From contig CAJLXC010000026.1 of NCBI GenBank assembly GCA_905210545.1, positions 1-21,822 of the forward strand: 21,822 nt of DNA. The letters run 5' to 3'. The position numbers and the translations under genes are program-made. The notes under the pieces were generated by a model. The model worked only from the letters and a program-made list of their open reading frames with translations. It did not search any database and was not told the DNA's origin. The stretch is from an uncultured Eubacteriales bacterium (GTDB lineage: Bacteria > Bacillota > Clostridia > Christensenellales > Borkfalkiaceae). Below are positions 15,001-21,820 of this stretch, piece after piece (the stretch's first letter is position 1; every line of letters begins with the position of its first letter).

Positions 15001-15741
15001 CTACTTTTTATTTTTCGCCCTGAAAACCGCCGAGCAGACGAACAATATTACCGCCGTATACGTAAGAGTGATAAAAACGCAAGGCACGATGTCCGAATAA
15101 CTCTCCGCTACGGCAGAAGCAGCGGGTTTTACCGTATTGAAAAACGGCAACGCTTTGCAAATGTTAAAAAACGATCCGCCGAGCGTTTCCACGGGCATCC
15201 ATATTCCGCCGAGCAAGCCTGCACCGCAAATAAATATAGAAGAGATCGGACCGGCGGCTTTTTCCGTCGGCGCGACCGTGCCGATAAACAATCCGCACGA
15301 TATATAAAACAGCGCGGACGGCAACAGATATACGATTGCAACGAGAATCCCTGCCGAAAAATGCATTCCGAACGCGAGCGCGACGGCAAAGAACAAAACC
15401 GTCTGAACCACGCACACGGGCAAAAACGCAAGTACGAAAGAAATGTAATATTCGATAGGTTTAAGCGGTGATACGGAAATTCTCGTCATAAACGCGGAAT
15501 TACGGTCGGAAGCAATCCCGATCGCGATGAAAAGCATCGTAAAGGTATACCCAAAAACGGCGATGCCGGGCGCGAAATTATCTATTTTAAACACCGTCGC
15601 GCCATGGTCTTCTACCCCGCCTAAAATCAACTCCATCATAACGAGCATTACGAGCGGAAAAATCACGCAGAAAACAAGCGACAGCGGCTCTCTTAAAGTT
15701 TCTTTGATGTTTCTTATCGTAAGAGCTTTGATTCTGTTCAT
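15001..15741 (-). CDS. ABC-2 type transporter permease
   Basis: The protein has 246 residues with about six hydrophobic segments, starting with an amphipathic N-terminus (RIKALTIRNIKETLREP) typical of ABC-2 membrane proteins and including TEKAAGPISSIFICGAGLLGGIWMPVETL near the fifth segment, the conserved ABC-2 region. It would form the export pore with the ATPase encoded just upstream; the two genes overlap by 4 nt (ATGA), indicating coupled translation. The substrate cannot be read from sequence; such systems export drugs, peptides or polysaccharides. No terminator hairpin follows; the repeat cluster begins right after the gene. Confidence 0.92.
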   Translation of the reverse strand: MNRIKALTIRNIKETLREPLSLVFCVIFPLVMLVMMELILGGVEDHGATVFKIDNFAPGIAVFGYTFTMLFIAIGIASDRNSAFMTRISVSPLKPIEYYISFVLAFLPVCVVQTVLFFAVALAFGMHFSAGILVAIVYLLPSALFYISCGLFIGTVAPTEKAAGPISSIFICGAGLLGGIWMPVETLGGSFFNICKALPFFNTVKPAASAVAESYSDIVPCVFITLTYTAVILFVCSAVFRAKNKK

Positions 15742-16460
15742 ATTTTTTCCTCCGTTATTTTGAGAAAAGCTTCTTCAAAAGACGTTTCGCCTACGCTTGA
15801 TTTGATTTCTTCGGCTGTTCCGAGCGCGAGAATATTACCTTTTTTCATAATCGCCACGCGGTCGGAAAGAGCTTCGGCTTCTTCGAGATAGTGCGTGGTG
15901 AGAATTATCGTTATCTTCCCTTTCAGCGCGACGATTTCTTTCCACAACTCGCGCCGCGCGCGCACGTCGAGTCCGAGAGTCGGTTCGTCTAAAAACAAAA
16001 CCTTCGGTTCGGACACGAGAGCCATAACGAGCGAAAGGCGGCGTTGCATTCCGCCCGAAAGGTTTTTGGCAAGTTTGTTTTCGCTGTCTTTAAGGTTAAA
16101 AGCGGCGAGGGCGTTCTCCGTCTTCTCTTTCTCGTCCGATATTCCGTAAAGACGCGCCGTCAGCTGCAGATTTTCTTTCACCGTAAGCTTTGTTGCGACC
16201 GCCGTTTCCTGCGGGGAAATATTGACGATTTTTCTTATTTCGTCCGCCTGGGTTCTCTCATCGTAACCGCAGACCTTAACCTCGCCCGAATCGTACCCCG
16301 TAAGCGCGCAAAGCACCTTTATCGTGGTGGTTTTTCCCGCGCCGTTTTCTCCGAGAAGAGCGAAAAGCTCTCCGCTTTTTACGGCGAGATCGATTCCGTT
16401 AACGGCAACGCATTTTCCGTATTTTTTCAATAAACCCTTAATTTCTATAGCGTTTTCCAT
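15738..16460 (-). CDS. ABC transporter ATP-binding protein (CcmA/drug-export type)
   Basis: The protein has 240 residues from ATG 16460; GGTG precedes it. A GTG at 16469 is in frame but has no ribosome binding site. Seen: Walker A GENGAGKTTT, Q-loop ISPQETAVATKL, signature LSGGMQRRLSLVMAL, Walker B VLFLDEPTLGLD and the switch histidine in LTTHYLEEAEAL. The H-loop and D-loop are complete, so it should hydrolyse ATP to drive the ABC-2 permease. It lies 13 nt after the SpoVT/AbrB-type regulator gene and is probably co-transcribed with it. Confidence 0.95.
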   Translation of the reverse strand: MENAIEIKGLLKKYGKCVAVNGIDLAVKSGELFALLGENGAGKTTTIKVLCALTGYDSGEVKVCGYDERTQADEIRKIVNISPQETAVATKLTVKENLQLTARLYGISDEKEKTENALAAFNLKDSENKLAKNLSGGMQRRLSLVMALVSEPKVLFLDEPTLGLDVRARRELWKEIVALKGKITIILTTHYLEEAEALSDRVAIMKKGNILALGTAEEIKSSVGETSFEEAFLKITEEKI

Positions 16461-16473
16461 AATCTTCACCGCT

Positions 16474-16686
16474 TTAATCCATCAGTTTTCCGATGGACGC
16501 TTCAAACACCTCGGCTTTTACGAGTGCCAACCCTTTTTTTGCATCGCCCAAAAGCACGAGATTATCTCCCGGCACGATTCCGAACATATCCCGCGCCTCT
16601 TTCGGTATCACTATCTGCCCTTTATCGTTCACCTTACATATTCCGAAAATGCATTTGTTCTTATTGTTCGGCTGTTCCTTTTTCAA
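16474..16686 (-). CDS. SpoVT/AbrB-type DNA-binding regulator
   Basis: The protein has 70 residues. Residues about 16-48 (ICKVNDKGQIVIPKEARDMF, then GIVPGDNLVLLGD) match the swapped-hairpin SpoVT/AbrB domain that binds DNA as a dimer. The start is TTG at 16686, six bases after AAGGAGAG; no ATG serves better. It is the first protein gene of the ABC operon and may autoregulate it through the palindrome at 16779-16796. A short upstream ORF ends on its ribosome binding site. Transporter-linked regulators of this type are common in clostridia; whether it senses anything is unknown. Confidence 0.9.
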   Translation of the reverse strand: MKKEQPNNKNKCIFGICKVNDKGQIVIPKEARDMFGIVPGDNLVLLGDAKKGLALVKAEVFEASIGKLMD

Positions 16687-16697
16687 TTTTTCTCTCC

Positions 16698-16733
16698 TTA
16701 AGCGTTTTGTTTTTGCCGATTTCTAACCGTCAT
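16698..16733 (-). CDS. Candidate 11-codon upstream ORF (leader peptide)
   Basis: ATG at 16733 is preceded by AGGAGG (16743-16748) with a 9-nt spacing. The frame encodes MTVRNRQKQNA and its TAA stop lies inside the TAAGGAG ribosome binding site of the regulator's TTG start. The layout suggests translational coupling. Translation is unproven; the ORF may be a by-product of a strong ribosome binding site. Confidence 0.45.
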   Translation of the reverse strand: MTVRNRQKQNA

Positions 16734-16778
16734 AAGCTTAGCCCTCCTCGGCGTTATCGCGCAGATACAAATCGGTAA

Positions 16779-16796
16779 TTTACTAAAAGTAGTAAA
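16779..16796 (-). promoter_or_regulatory. Palindromic operator candidate for ABC operon
   Basis: Perfect inverted repeat TTTACTA-CTTT-TAGTAAA, placed at roughly +6 to +23 of the predicted transcript, where a bound repressor would block initiation. The flanks (GTAAT and ATTAC) extend the symmetry imperfectly. A plausible binding site for the adjacent SpoVT/AbrB or another regulator; not demonstrated. Confidence 0.5.
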
Positions 16797-16808
16797 ATTA
16801 TTACTTTT

Positions 16809-16837
16809 ATTATAAACGTAAACGTCGAGTTTGTCAA
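16809..16837 (-). promoter_or_regulatory. Consensus sigma-A promoter of regulator-ABC operon
   Basis: Minus strand -35 TTGACA (16832-16837), 17-nt spacer, -10 TATAAT (16809-16814), a perfect match to consensus. It is divergent to the thioesterase promoter about 20 bp away. Confidence 0.93.
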
Positions 16838-16854
16838 GCACGACGCTAAAAAAG

Positions 16855-16883
16855 TTGTATTTTTGCCGAGGTTGTGATAAAAT
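16855..16883 (+). promoter_or_regulatory. Putative promoter of thioesterase gene
   Basis: -10 TAAAAT (16878-16883), 17 nt after a weak -35 TTGTAT (16855-16860). This gives a short leader carrying CGGAGG before ATG 16904. A TATAAT at 16885-16890 is another -10 but would place the start inside the ribosome binding site. Confidence 0.45.
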
Positions 16884-16903
16884 ATATAATCGGAGGTTAA
16901 AAG

Positions 16904-17416
16904 ATGAAAGTAATCAGCCGTCAGAAAAACAGCAGAAACTGCATTATTTGCGGAATGGAAAACGAGTCGGGCGTAAAAGCGCCGTTTTATAATATGGAAG
17001 ACGGAAGCGCGGCGAGTCTGTTTTCGTTTTTGCCGGAGCATCAAAGCTATCCCGAACGCACGCACGGCGGAATGGTCTGCGCTATGCTCGACGAGCTTAT
17101 CGGACGGGCTTTGTGGGTAAACGAACCGGATATGTACGGCGTTACCACAACGCTTTCCATTACTTACAGAAAACCCACGCCCTACAACGTGCCGCTTAAA
17201 GGACGCGGATATATAACCCACAATTCAAAGCTCGGTTTTTCGGCGCGCGGAGAAATTTACGATATGAACGACAACCTGCTTGCCGAAGCGACCGCCCGTT
17301 ATTTTAAGCTTACCCCCGAAAAAGCTTTCGGCGGCGACGTACACGCGGACGAAGAAATGATTTATTCTATAAAAGACGACGTGACGGAAATAGACTTTCC
17401 CGAAAAGAAAGCTTAA
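16904..17416 (+). CDS. PaaI-like hotdog-fold thioesterase
   Basis: The protein has 170 residues from ATG 16904, with CGGAGG ahead of it. The segment HGGMVCAMLDELIGRAL (54-70) carries the family pattern of a His-Gly-Gly followed by the long helix with a conserved Asp/Glu. Strands TTLSITYRKPTP and ARGEIYDMNDNLLAEATARYFKL complete a hotdog fold. An N-terminal CIICG motif (13-17) resembles the CxxC-G start of some PaaI-family members. The expected reaction is hydrolysis of an acyl-CoA thioester; substrate unknown. The C-terminus (from about residue 140) is acidic and less typical. It stands alone on the plus strand, divergent from the ABC operon, and nothing links it directly to the acyl-CoA synthetases elsewhere in the window. 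Confidence 0.85.
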   Translation: MKVISRQKNSRNCIICGMENESGVKAPFYNMEDGSAASLFSFLPEHQSYPERTHGGMVCAMLDELIGRALWVNEPDMYGVTTTLSITYRKPTPYNVPLKGRGYITHNSKLGFSARGEIYDMNDNLLAEATARYFKLTPEKAFGGDVHADEEMIYSIKDDVTEIDFPEKKA

Positions 17417-17442
17417 CCGCGCATAAAACTTAAAAACCCTTA

Positions 17443-17471
17443 ACTTAATTCCCCCTTTCCCGCATAAAATA
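17443..17471 (+). promoter_or_regulatory. Possible sporulation-sigma-type promoter of collagen-like gene
   Basis: CATAAAATA (17463-17471) fits the CATANNNTA -10 pattern of mother-cell sigma factors (SigK/SigE type), with an AC at 17443-17444 slightly farther upstream than ideal. No good TTGACA/TATAAT pair lies in this gap. Weak evidence. Confidence 0.3.
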
Positions 17472-17502
17472 ATTTAGAGCAACACAAAGGAGGAATTTTT
17501 TT

Positions 17503-18291
17503 ATGTGCTGTTTATTCGGAAACAACTGTTGTAACAACCGTTGCAACAGACCCGTCGTTATACGCGGACCTATGGGTCCGACCGGACCTGCCGGTCCGCG
17601 CGGTCCGCAAGGTCCTCAGGGCGCAACGGGCGCGATAGGTCCGCAGGGTCCTGCAGGTCCGCAAGGCGCAACGGGCGCTACCGGCGCGACAGGCGCGGTA
17701 GGTCCGCAAGGACCTCAGGGTGCAACGGGCGCGATAGGGCCTCAAGGTCCTGCCGGCCCGCAAGGCGAAACGGGTGCAACGGGCGCTACCGGTGCGACAG
17801 GCGCGGTAGGTCCGCAAGGCCCTCAGGGTGCAACGGGTGCGGTAGGTCCGCAGGGTCCTGCCGGTCCGCAGGGCGCAACGGGTGCTACCGGCCCCGCGGG
17901 AACTAACGACGCGATTTACGCGGGAACGAACACTTCTTCTACCGTAAACGCCGCGACGATAATTCCTATCGCGCAGATAGCCGCAACCGCAGGCACGACT
18001 ATGAGCGTATCAGCGAACGCGATAAACCTCCCCGAAGCGGGAACTTATCTCGTAAGTTATTTCGCAAACGGTTCTGTTCCGTCCGGCAATTTAAGCACGA
18101 GCTTATATTTAGACGGCACGCAGGTTTCGGGCGAAACCATCGTTCAGACCAACACGGCAGGCTCGTCTTCCGCGGCGGGAAAAACCGTTCTTATTACCAC
18201 GAACGGTGCGGGAACGCTTTCTCTGTATAATACTTCGGGCGAAACCGCAACGCTTTCGAGCGCAACGCTCACCGTTTTAAAGACCGCCTGA
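17503..18291 (+). CDS. Collagen-like Gly-X-Y repeat protein
   Basis: The protein has 262 residues with a strong AAAGGAGG site. It has three parts: a Cys-rich N-terminus (MCCLFGNNCCNNRC, six Cys in 14 residues); an uninterrupted collagen-like stretch of 37 Gly-X-Y triplets (22 to about 133), mostly GPQ, GPA and GAT; and a C-terminal globular domain (about 134-262), Ser/Thr/Ala-rich and strand-rich, like the BclA/C1q-type trimerising heads. No signal peptide or sortase motif is visible. Proteins of this architecture form trimeric filaments on spores or cells; the Cys-rich start could be a crosslinking or anchoring tail. A spore-surface role is inference. The repeat is encoded by near-identical 90-108 nt DNA units. 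It is followed by a strong terminator. Confidence 0.92.
   Translation: MCCLFGNNCCNNRCNRPVVIRGPMGPTGPAGPRGPQGPQGATGAIGPQGPAGPQGATGATGATGAVGPQGPQGATGAIGPQGPAGPQGETGATGATGATGAVGPQGPQGATGAVGPQGPAGPQGATGATGPAGTNDAIYAGTNTSSTVNAATIIPIAQIAATAGTTMSVSANAINLPEAGTYLVSYFANGSVPSGNLSTSLYLDGTQVSGETIVQTNTAGSSSAAGKTVLITTNGAGTLSLYNTSGETATLSSATLTVLKTA
17602..17898 (+). repeat. Three tandem collagen-coding DNA repeats
   Basis: In-frame units start at 17602 (99 nt), 17701 (108 nt) and 17809 (90 nt), each coding GPQGPQGATGA(I/V)GPQGPAGPQG followed by ATG triplets. The near identity at DNA level suggests recent expansion by slippage or unequal recombination, so length probably varies between strains. Confidence 0.88.
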
Positions 18292-18320
18292 CCGAAAGCG
18301 GATTTCGGCGGTAAAACTCG

Positions 18321-18360
18321 GCGAAGGCAGCCGTAATCGGCTGCCTTCGCTCTTTTTTTT
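18321..18360 (+). terminator. Intrinsic terminator of collagen-like gene
   Basis: A perfect 12-bp stem (18321-18332 with 18339-18350), 6-nt loop GTAATC, then TCTTTTTTTT. It may also slow transcription coming from the convergent gene ending at 18366, though that side lacks a clean T tract. Confidence 0.95.
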
Positions 18361-18365
18361 ATTTT

Positions 18366-19358
18366 TTAATCCGCTTCGGTAAAAACGCTGTATCCGTTTT
18401 TATAACCGCTGACGGAAACCGTTCCGCAGGTATCGGTGCGATACAGATTATAATTTTCGCAACATTCTTCCAGAGCGTACAGCGCGTAGTCGGAAGGGTG
18501 CGCGTAACCTTTATCGCCGCCGACCGAAATAACGGCGTTTTTGCAGTTTATATACGTCAGAAATTCTTTATAAACCGCATCGGACGCGCCGTGGTGCGGA
18601 ACTTTGAAAAAATCTATCTCTTCGAGTCTGACGTTCTCTCCGTACAAACCGAGCCGAGCGTTTTCAAGCACGAATTTCTGCGGATCTTGTTCCGCGTCGC
18701 CCGTAAAGAGAAATCTCGTGCCGAGGCACTCAAAATATATGAGAGGCGAAACGTTGTTAATCTCTTCTGCGGAAGGCGCGGAAGACAAGTTAAGCTCGTC
18801 GTAAAAACTATAAAAAAAGTCGGACGGCTGCGGAGAAAGAAAAAGCATAAAATACCCGTCTCCCCGGATTTCGTCGTACATATCGGATATTTCCGTTTCC
18901 GCGCCCCGATTTTTAAGCGCGGCAACGGCTCGTCTGAATGCGGGAAACAGCGTTTCGTCAACGACTTCGGGGATAAAAACCTTTTTGACGGAATAATTTT
19001 CCGCAACGTTTACCGCGTTGCCTACGTGATCGGAGTCGGTGTGCGTAAGGATAAGACAGTCAATATTTTTTACTTTGCGTTCGCGAAGAACGGCTTTTAT
19101 CTTTGCAAAATTTTTGCCTTCTTTGTCGTTTTCTCCGCAGTCTATAAGAACGTTTTTACCGTCGGGAAGGCTTATATAAACGGCGTCTCCCTCGCCCACG
19201 TCGATAAAACTCACCGAAAATTCTTCGGTTGTTTCCGATGATTCGTCATCGATTTTCTCTGCGCTTTCGGCACTGCCGGAGCAGGAGCAAAAGCATAACG
19301 CCGCCGCAAGCAAAACCGCTATAATCGCGACCGCTCTTTTGTAAAAATAATTATTCAT
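18366..19358 (-). CDS. ComEC/Rec2-like metallo-beta-lactamase lipoprotein
   Basis: The protein has 330 residues. An N-terminal basic-hydrophobic segment ends in LCFCSCSG (21-28), consistent with a lipoprotein signal and a lipid-modified Cys, followed by an acidic linker. The rest is a metallo-beta-lactamase fold of the ComEC C-terminal type: VGEGDAVYI (54-62), LIDCGEND, the metal motif LTHTDSDHVGN (104-114), FTGDAEQD and KVPHHGASD. In ComEC this domain is a nuclease or phosphodiesterase; free-standing exported versions are common in Bacillota and may degrade DNA outside the membrane. All metal-binding motifs are present. It ends a three-gene minus-strand run and has a poor ribosome binding site. 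Substrate unproven. Confidence 0.9.
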   Translation of the reverse strand: MNNYFYKRAVAIIAVLLAAALCFCSCSGSAESAEKIDDESSETTEEFSVSFIDVGEGDAVYISLPDGKNVLIDCGENDKEGKNFAKIKAVLRERKVKNIDCLILTHTDSDHVGNAVNVAENYSVKKVFIPEVVDETLFPAFRRAVAALKNRGAETEISDMYDEIRGDGYFMLFLSPQPSDFFYSFYDELNLSSAPSAEEINNVSPLIYFECLGTRFLFTGDAEQDPQKFVLENARLGLYGENVRLEEIDFFKVPHHGASDAVYKEFLTYINCKNAVISVGGDKGYAHPSDYALYALEECCENYNLYRTDTCGTVSVSGYKNGYSVFTEAD

Positions 19359-19391
19359 AATAAACCTGTTAAATAACCGCCGAAAGCGATA

Positions 19392-20234
19392 TTAAAGACC
19401 GACTTTCGTTTGTTTTTTGCTTTTTTTCTTTTTGGGATATTTAAGCGCGTCTATTTTTTCTTTTATTTCAGTCATTTTTTCGGTCGCGCATAAATAACCT
19501 ATGTCGTACATCGCGCTGCCAGAGGCAAAAGAGACGGCTTTATAATCCGAAAGGTCGGGGTGAAGCATCACGTCGGAATACTTATACCCTTTTTCCCACG
19601 GTTCTTTTACCTTGCTTTTATACGTGGGGAAAATTCTCGTGAGAAACCCGGGCTTAGCGTCGTGCGTGGCAAGGTCTATCCCTACGACGAAGTCCGCACC
19701 GAGAGCCTTTAACAAATCGGCGGGAACGGAGTTGGTAAACGCCCCGTCTATATATTCTTCGCCGTCGATTTCCACGGGCTTAAAAAACGGCGGATAGCAG
19801 GAAGAAGCGCACAACGCCTTTGCCACGTTGCCCGAAGAAAACACTTTTTCTTCGCCCGTGCGCATATTAGTTGCGGTAGCAAGAAACGGTTTTTTCAGAT
19901 CCTCTATATTAAGCGAACCTATCGACCTGTCTATCACGCCGAAAAGCCCCGCCGTATCCATTTTCATCATAAAAAAGTTTTTAATTTCGGAAACGTCCAC
20001 TTTGGCGAGAAGCTCCGCAATATCGGTAGAAGTATAGCCGTTGGCGTAAAACGCGCCTATAATGCTGCCTATGCTTGCGCCGGCTATCATATCGAATTCT
20101 ATGCCGTTTTCTTCGAAGGCGCGGAGCGCGCCGAGTTCCGCAAAGCCTTTCGCCCCGCCGGACCCCAAAGCAAGCCCCAACTTTATTTCTTTAGGTTTGT
20201 TTTTGCCTTTAAACAGCCAGGAAAAAAAACTCAT
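19392..20234 (-). CDS. Patatin-like phospholipase (RssA-type)
   Basis: The protein has 280 residues. Seen: the oxyanion-hole glycine motif LGSGGAKG (23-30), the nucleophile elbow GASIG (52-56) with Ser54, and the catalytic Asp in DGA (163-165), i.e. the complete Ser-Asp dyad of patatin-like hydrolases. Family members hydrolyse phospholipids or other acyl esters. There is no signal peptide; the N-terminus MSFFSWLFKGKNK and the Lys-rich C-terminus (PKKKKSKKQ) could touch the membrane surface. ATG 20234 lies 1 nt after the stop of the upstream membrane protein gene with GGAGGCG inside that gene's end, indicating translational coupling. Confidence 0.94.
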   Translation of the reverse strand: MSFFSWLFKGKNKPKEIKLGLALGSGGAKGFAELGALRAFEENGIEFDMIAGASIGSIIGAFYANGYTSTDIAELLAKVDVSEIKNFFMMKMDTAGLFGVIDRSIGSLNIEDLKKPFLATATNMRTGEEKVFSSGNVAKALCASSCYPPFFKPVEIDGEEYIDGAFTNSVPADLLKALGADFVVGIDLATHDAKPGFLTRIFPTYKSKVKEPWEKGYKYSDVMLHPDLSDYKAVSFASGSAMYDIGYLCATEKMTEIKEKIDALKYPKKKKSKKQTKVGL

Positions 20235-20235
20235 T

Positions 20236-20919
20236 TTATTTAACGCCTCCGTCTTTTTCGTCGGGATTCGCGTTTTCGCCGTTTCCGCTTGCCGATTTCG
20301 GTTTGGAACGCGATATTTTAATCACCGTGGCGATAAGAAGTATCGCCGCCAGCGCAAACAAACCCCACAATATGTAATCCAAACTGCTTATCGTCCAGAC
20401 GGCGATGCACAATTCCGCAAGAGCTTCTATAAGCAATCCCGCAACGAGATTTCCCGCGGCAACGGGCAGAACGGCGTCTTTAAACTTCATTCCCAGAAAA
20501 ACGGCGATTGCCGTACCCGTCCATACGCCCGTCATCGGAAGCGGAATCGCAACGAAAACGAACACGCCGAGCTGTTTTAAAAACGTTTCGCCGTGGACGC
20601 GGCGATTACCTTTTTCCTGCTTTTCCGTTTGCTTGTCGAGCGTGTCTTTCGCTTTGCCTTTAAAATAGTTTTCCGTTTTATAAGCTAATTTATCTATGAA
20701 TTTGATTTTTTTCAGCAAATTCAATAAAGGAATCAACAAAAAGAACACGGGAATCATCACGACGGTAGAGCCGAGATACGCGAGAAACAAAGATTCTAAA
20801 AATCCGTAGCCCACGCCGCGCGCGAAAATTATGCCGCCCTTTAATTCTATGAGCGGGAAAAGCGACATTACCACCGTTCCCCAAAAATTACCGAGCGCGT
20901 TCGCCAAAAATATTTTCAT
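20236..20919 (-). CDS. COG2426-type 'small multi-drug export' membrane protein
   Basis: The protein has 227 residues with about five or six hydrophobic segments. The motif FPLIELKGGIIFARGVGYG near the N-terminus and IPLPMTGVWTGTAIAVFLGM in the middle are characteristic of the Sm_multidrug_ex family (COG2426). The family name comes from annotation; its transport function is poorly supported. A charged loop (about 71-112) and a hydrophilic C-terminal tail lie outside the membrane. It leads the operon with the patatin and metallo-beta-lactamase genes. ATG 20919 has GAGG upstream. Confidence 0.88.
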   Translation of the reverse strand: MKIFLANALGNFWGTVVMSLFPLIELKGGIIFARGVGYGFLESLFLAYLGSTVVMIPVFFLLIPLLNLLKKIKFIDKLAYKTENYFKGKAKDTLDKQTEKQEKGNRRVHGETFLKQLGVFVFVAIPLPMTGVWTGTAIAVFLGMKFKDAVLPVAAGNLVAGLLIEALAELCIAVWTISSLDYILWGLFALAAILLIATVIKISRSKPKSASGNGENANPDEKDGGVK

Positions 20920-20938
20920 TTCTTACCTCGCAATCGTT

Positions 20939-20966
20939 TTGTAATTCAAGCGATTATTAGTATAAT
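20939..20966 (+). promoter_or_regulatory. Promoter of TtcA-family gene
   Basis: -35 TTGTAA (20939-20944), 16-nt spacer, -10 TATAAT (20961-20966). Its -10 box overlaps the -10 of the divergent promoter on the other strand, so the two are likely mutually exclusive. The leader would be about 37 nt. Confidence 0.6.
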
Positions 20967-20987
20967 ATATTCGTAAAAAAAAATCAA
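20959..20987 (-). promoter_or_regulatory. Promoter of COG2426-patatin-MBL operon
   Basis: Minus strand -35 TTGATT (20982-20987), 17-nt spacer, -10 TATACT (20959-20964). It overlaps the plus-strand promoter of the TtcA-family gene. Confidence 0.6.
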
Positions 20988-21009
20988 ATAATTTATCGGT
21001 TAAGGAACC

Positions 21010-21753
21010 ATGACCACGCAAAAACTGCTTTCCGTAATGAGAAAAGGCATAGAAAAATACAAAATGATAAAAGACGGCGATAAAATAGCCGTGGGAATAT
21101 CCGGAGGAAAAGACAGCCTTTTGTTGCTGCGGCTTCTTGCGGAATACTCCCGCTTTTCGCCCGAAAAATTCACCGTTATGGGAATTTCTGTCGATTTAAG
21201 GTTCGACGGAAACGACACGGATTATTCCGCCATACGGAAATTCTGCGCGGATCTCGGCGTAGAATTCGTTTTTGAGCGCACCGATATAGGCAAAATCATA
21301 TTCGAAGAAAGAAAAGAAAAAAGCCCCTGCGCGCTTTGTTCGAGAATGAGAAAGGGCGCGCTTTACGAAGCGGCGAAAAAGCACGGCTGCAACAAGGTTG
21401 CTTTAGGACATCACGCAAACGATTTGGAGGATACCTTTATTCTTTCTCTTTTATACGAAGGCAGACTTTCTACCTTTGCGCCGAAAAGTTATCTCGACAG
21501 AACGGGAATAACGCTTATACGCCCTATGATTATGATAAAAGAAAGCGACGTTCTGCCGTTTAAAAAAGAGCTGCCCGTAATAACGAGCAAATGCCCTGCG
21601 GACAAAAACACGAAACGCGCGTTCGTTAAAGACGCATTAAAAACTCTCTCGCAAGAAGTTCCCGACGTGCGCGATATGCTATACACCGCGCTCACCCACC
21701 CCGAAAGATACAATCTCTTCGATCGTTACGAGCGCGAAACAGACGAATTTTGA
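21010..21753 (+). CDS. TtcA-family tRNA 2-thiocytidine biosynthesis protein
   Basis: The protein has 247 residues from ATG 21010, with AAGGA just upstream. Seen: the PP-loop SGGKDS (31-36) that binds ATP, the CxxC pair in CALCSRMRKG (107-116), GHHANDLEDT (133-142) and a third Cys at 195 (SKCPAD). In TtcA three cysteines hold a 4Fe-4S cluster and the enzyme thiolates cytidine 32 of certain tRNAs. The position of the third Cys and the KRAFVKDAL tail suggest the clostridial TtcA-like branch, so the exact tRNA position modified is not certain. It stands alone, followed by a strong terminator. Confidence 0.9.
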   Translation: MTTQKLLSVMRKGIEKYKMIKDGDKIAVGISGGKDSLLLLRLLAEYSRFSPEKFTVMGISVDLRFDGNDTDYSAIRKFCADLGVEFVFERTDIGKIIFEERKEKSPCALCSRMRKGALYEAAKKHGCNKVALGHHANDLEDTFILSLLYEGRLSTFAPKSYLDRTGITLIRPMIMIKESDVLPFKKELPVITSKCPADKNTKRAFVKDALKTLSQEVPDVRDMLYTALTHPERYNLFDRYERETDEF

Positions 21754-21770
21754 TTTAAACCTCTCTTAAG

Positions 21771-21820
21771 ACAGCCGCCCCGTCCTTAATCGGACGGGGC
21801 GGCTGTTCTTTATATTTTTT
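21771..21820 (+). terminator. Intrinsic terminator of TtcA-family gene
   Basis: A perfect 15-bp GC-rich stem (21771-21785 with 21792-21806), 6-nt loop TTAATC, followed by a T-rich tract (21807-21820). It begins 17 nt after the stop codon. Confidence 0.95.

Noticed and set aside
14596..15100. Open frames across the repeat cluster (plus and minus strands)
   Set aside because: They are made of repeat sequence, have no ribosome binding site, and one runs into the ABC permease gene antisense.
17602..17898. CRISPR-like or non-coding repeat array
   Set aside because: The repeats are in frame, without unique spacers, and encode Gly-X-Y triplets.
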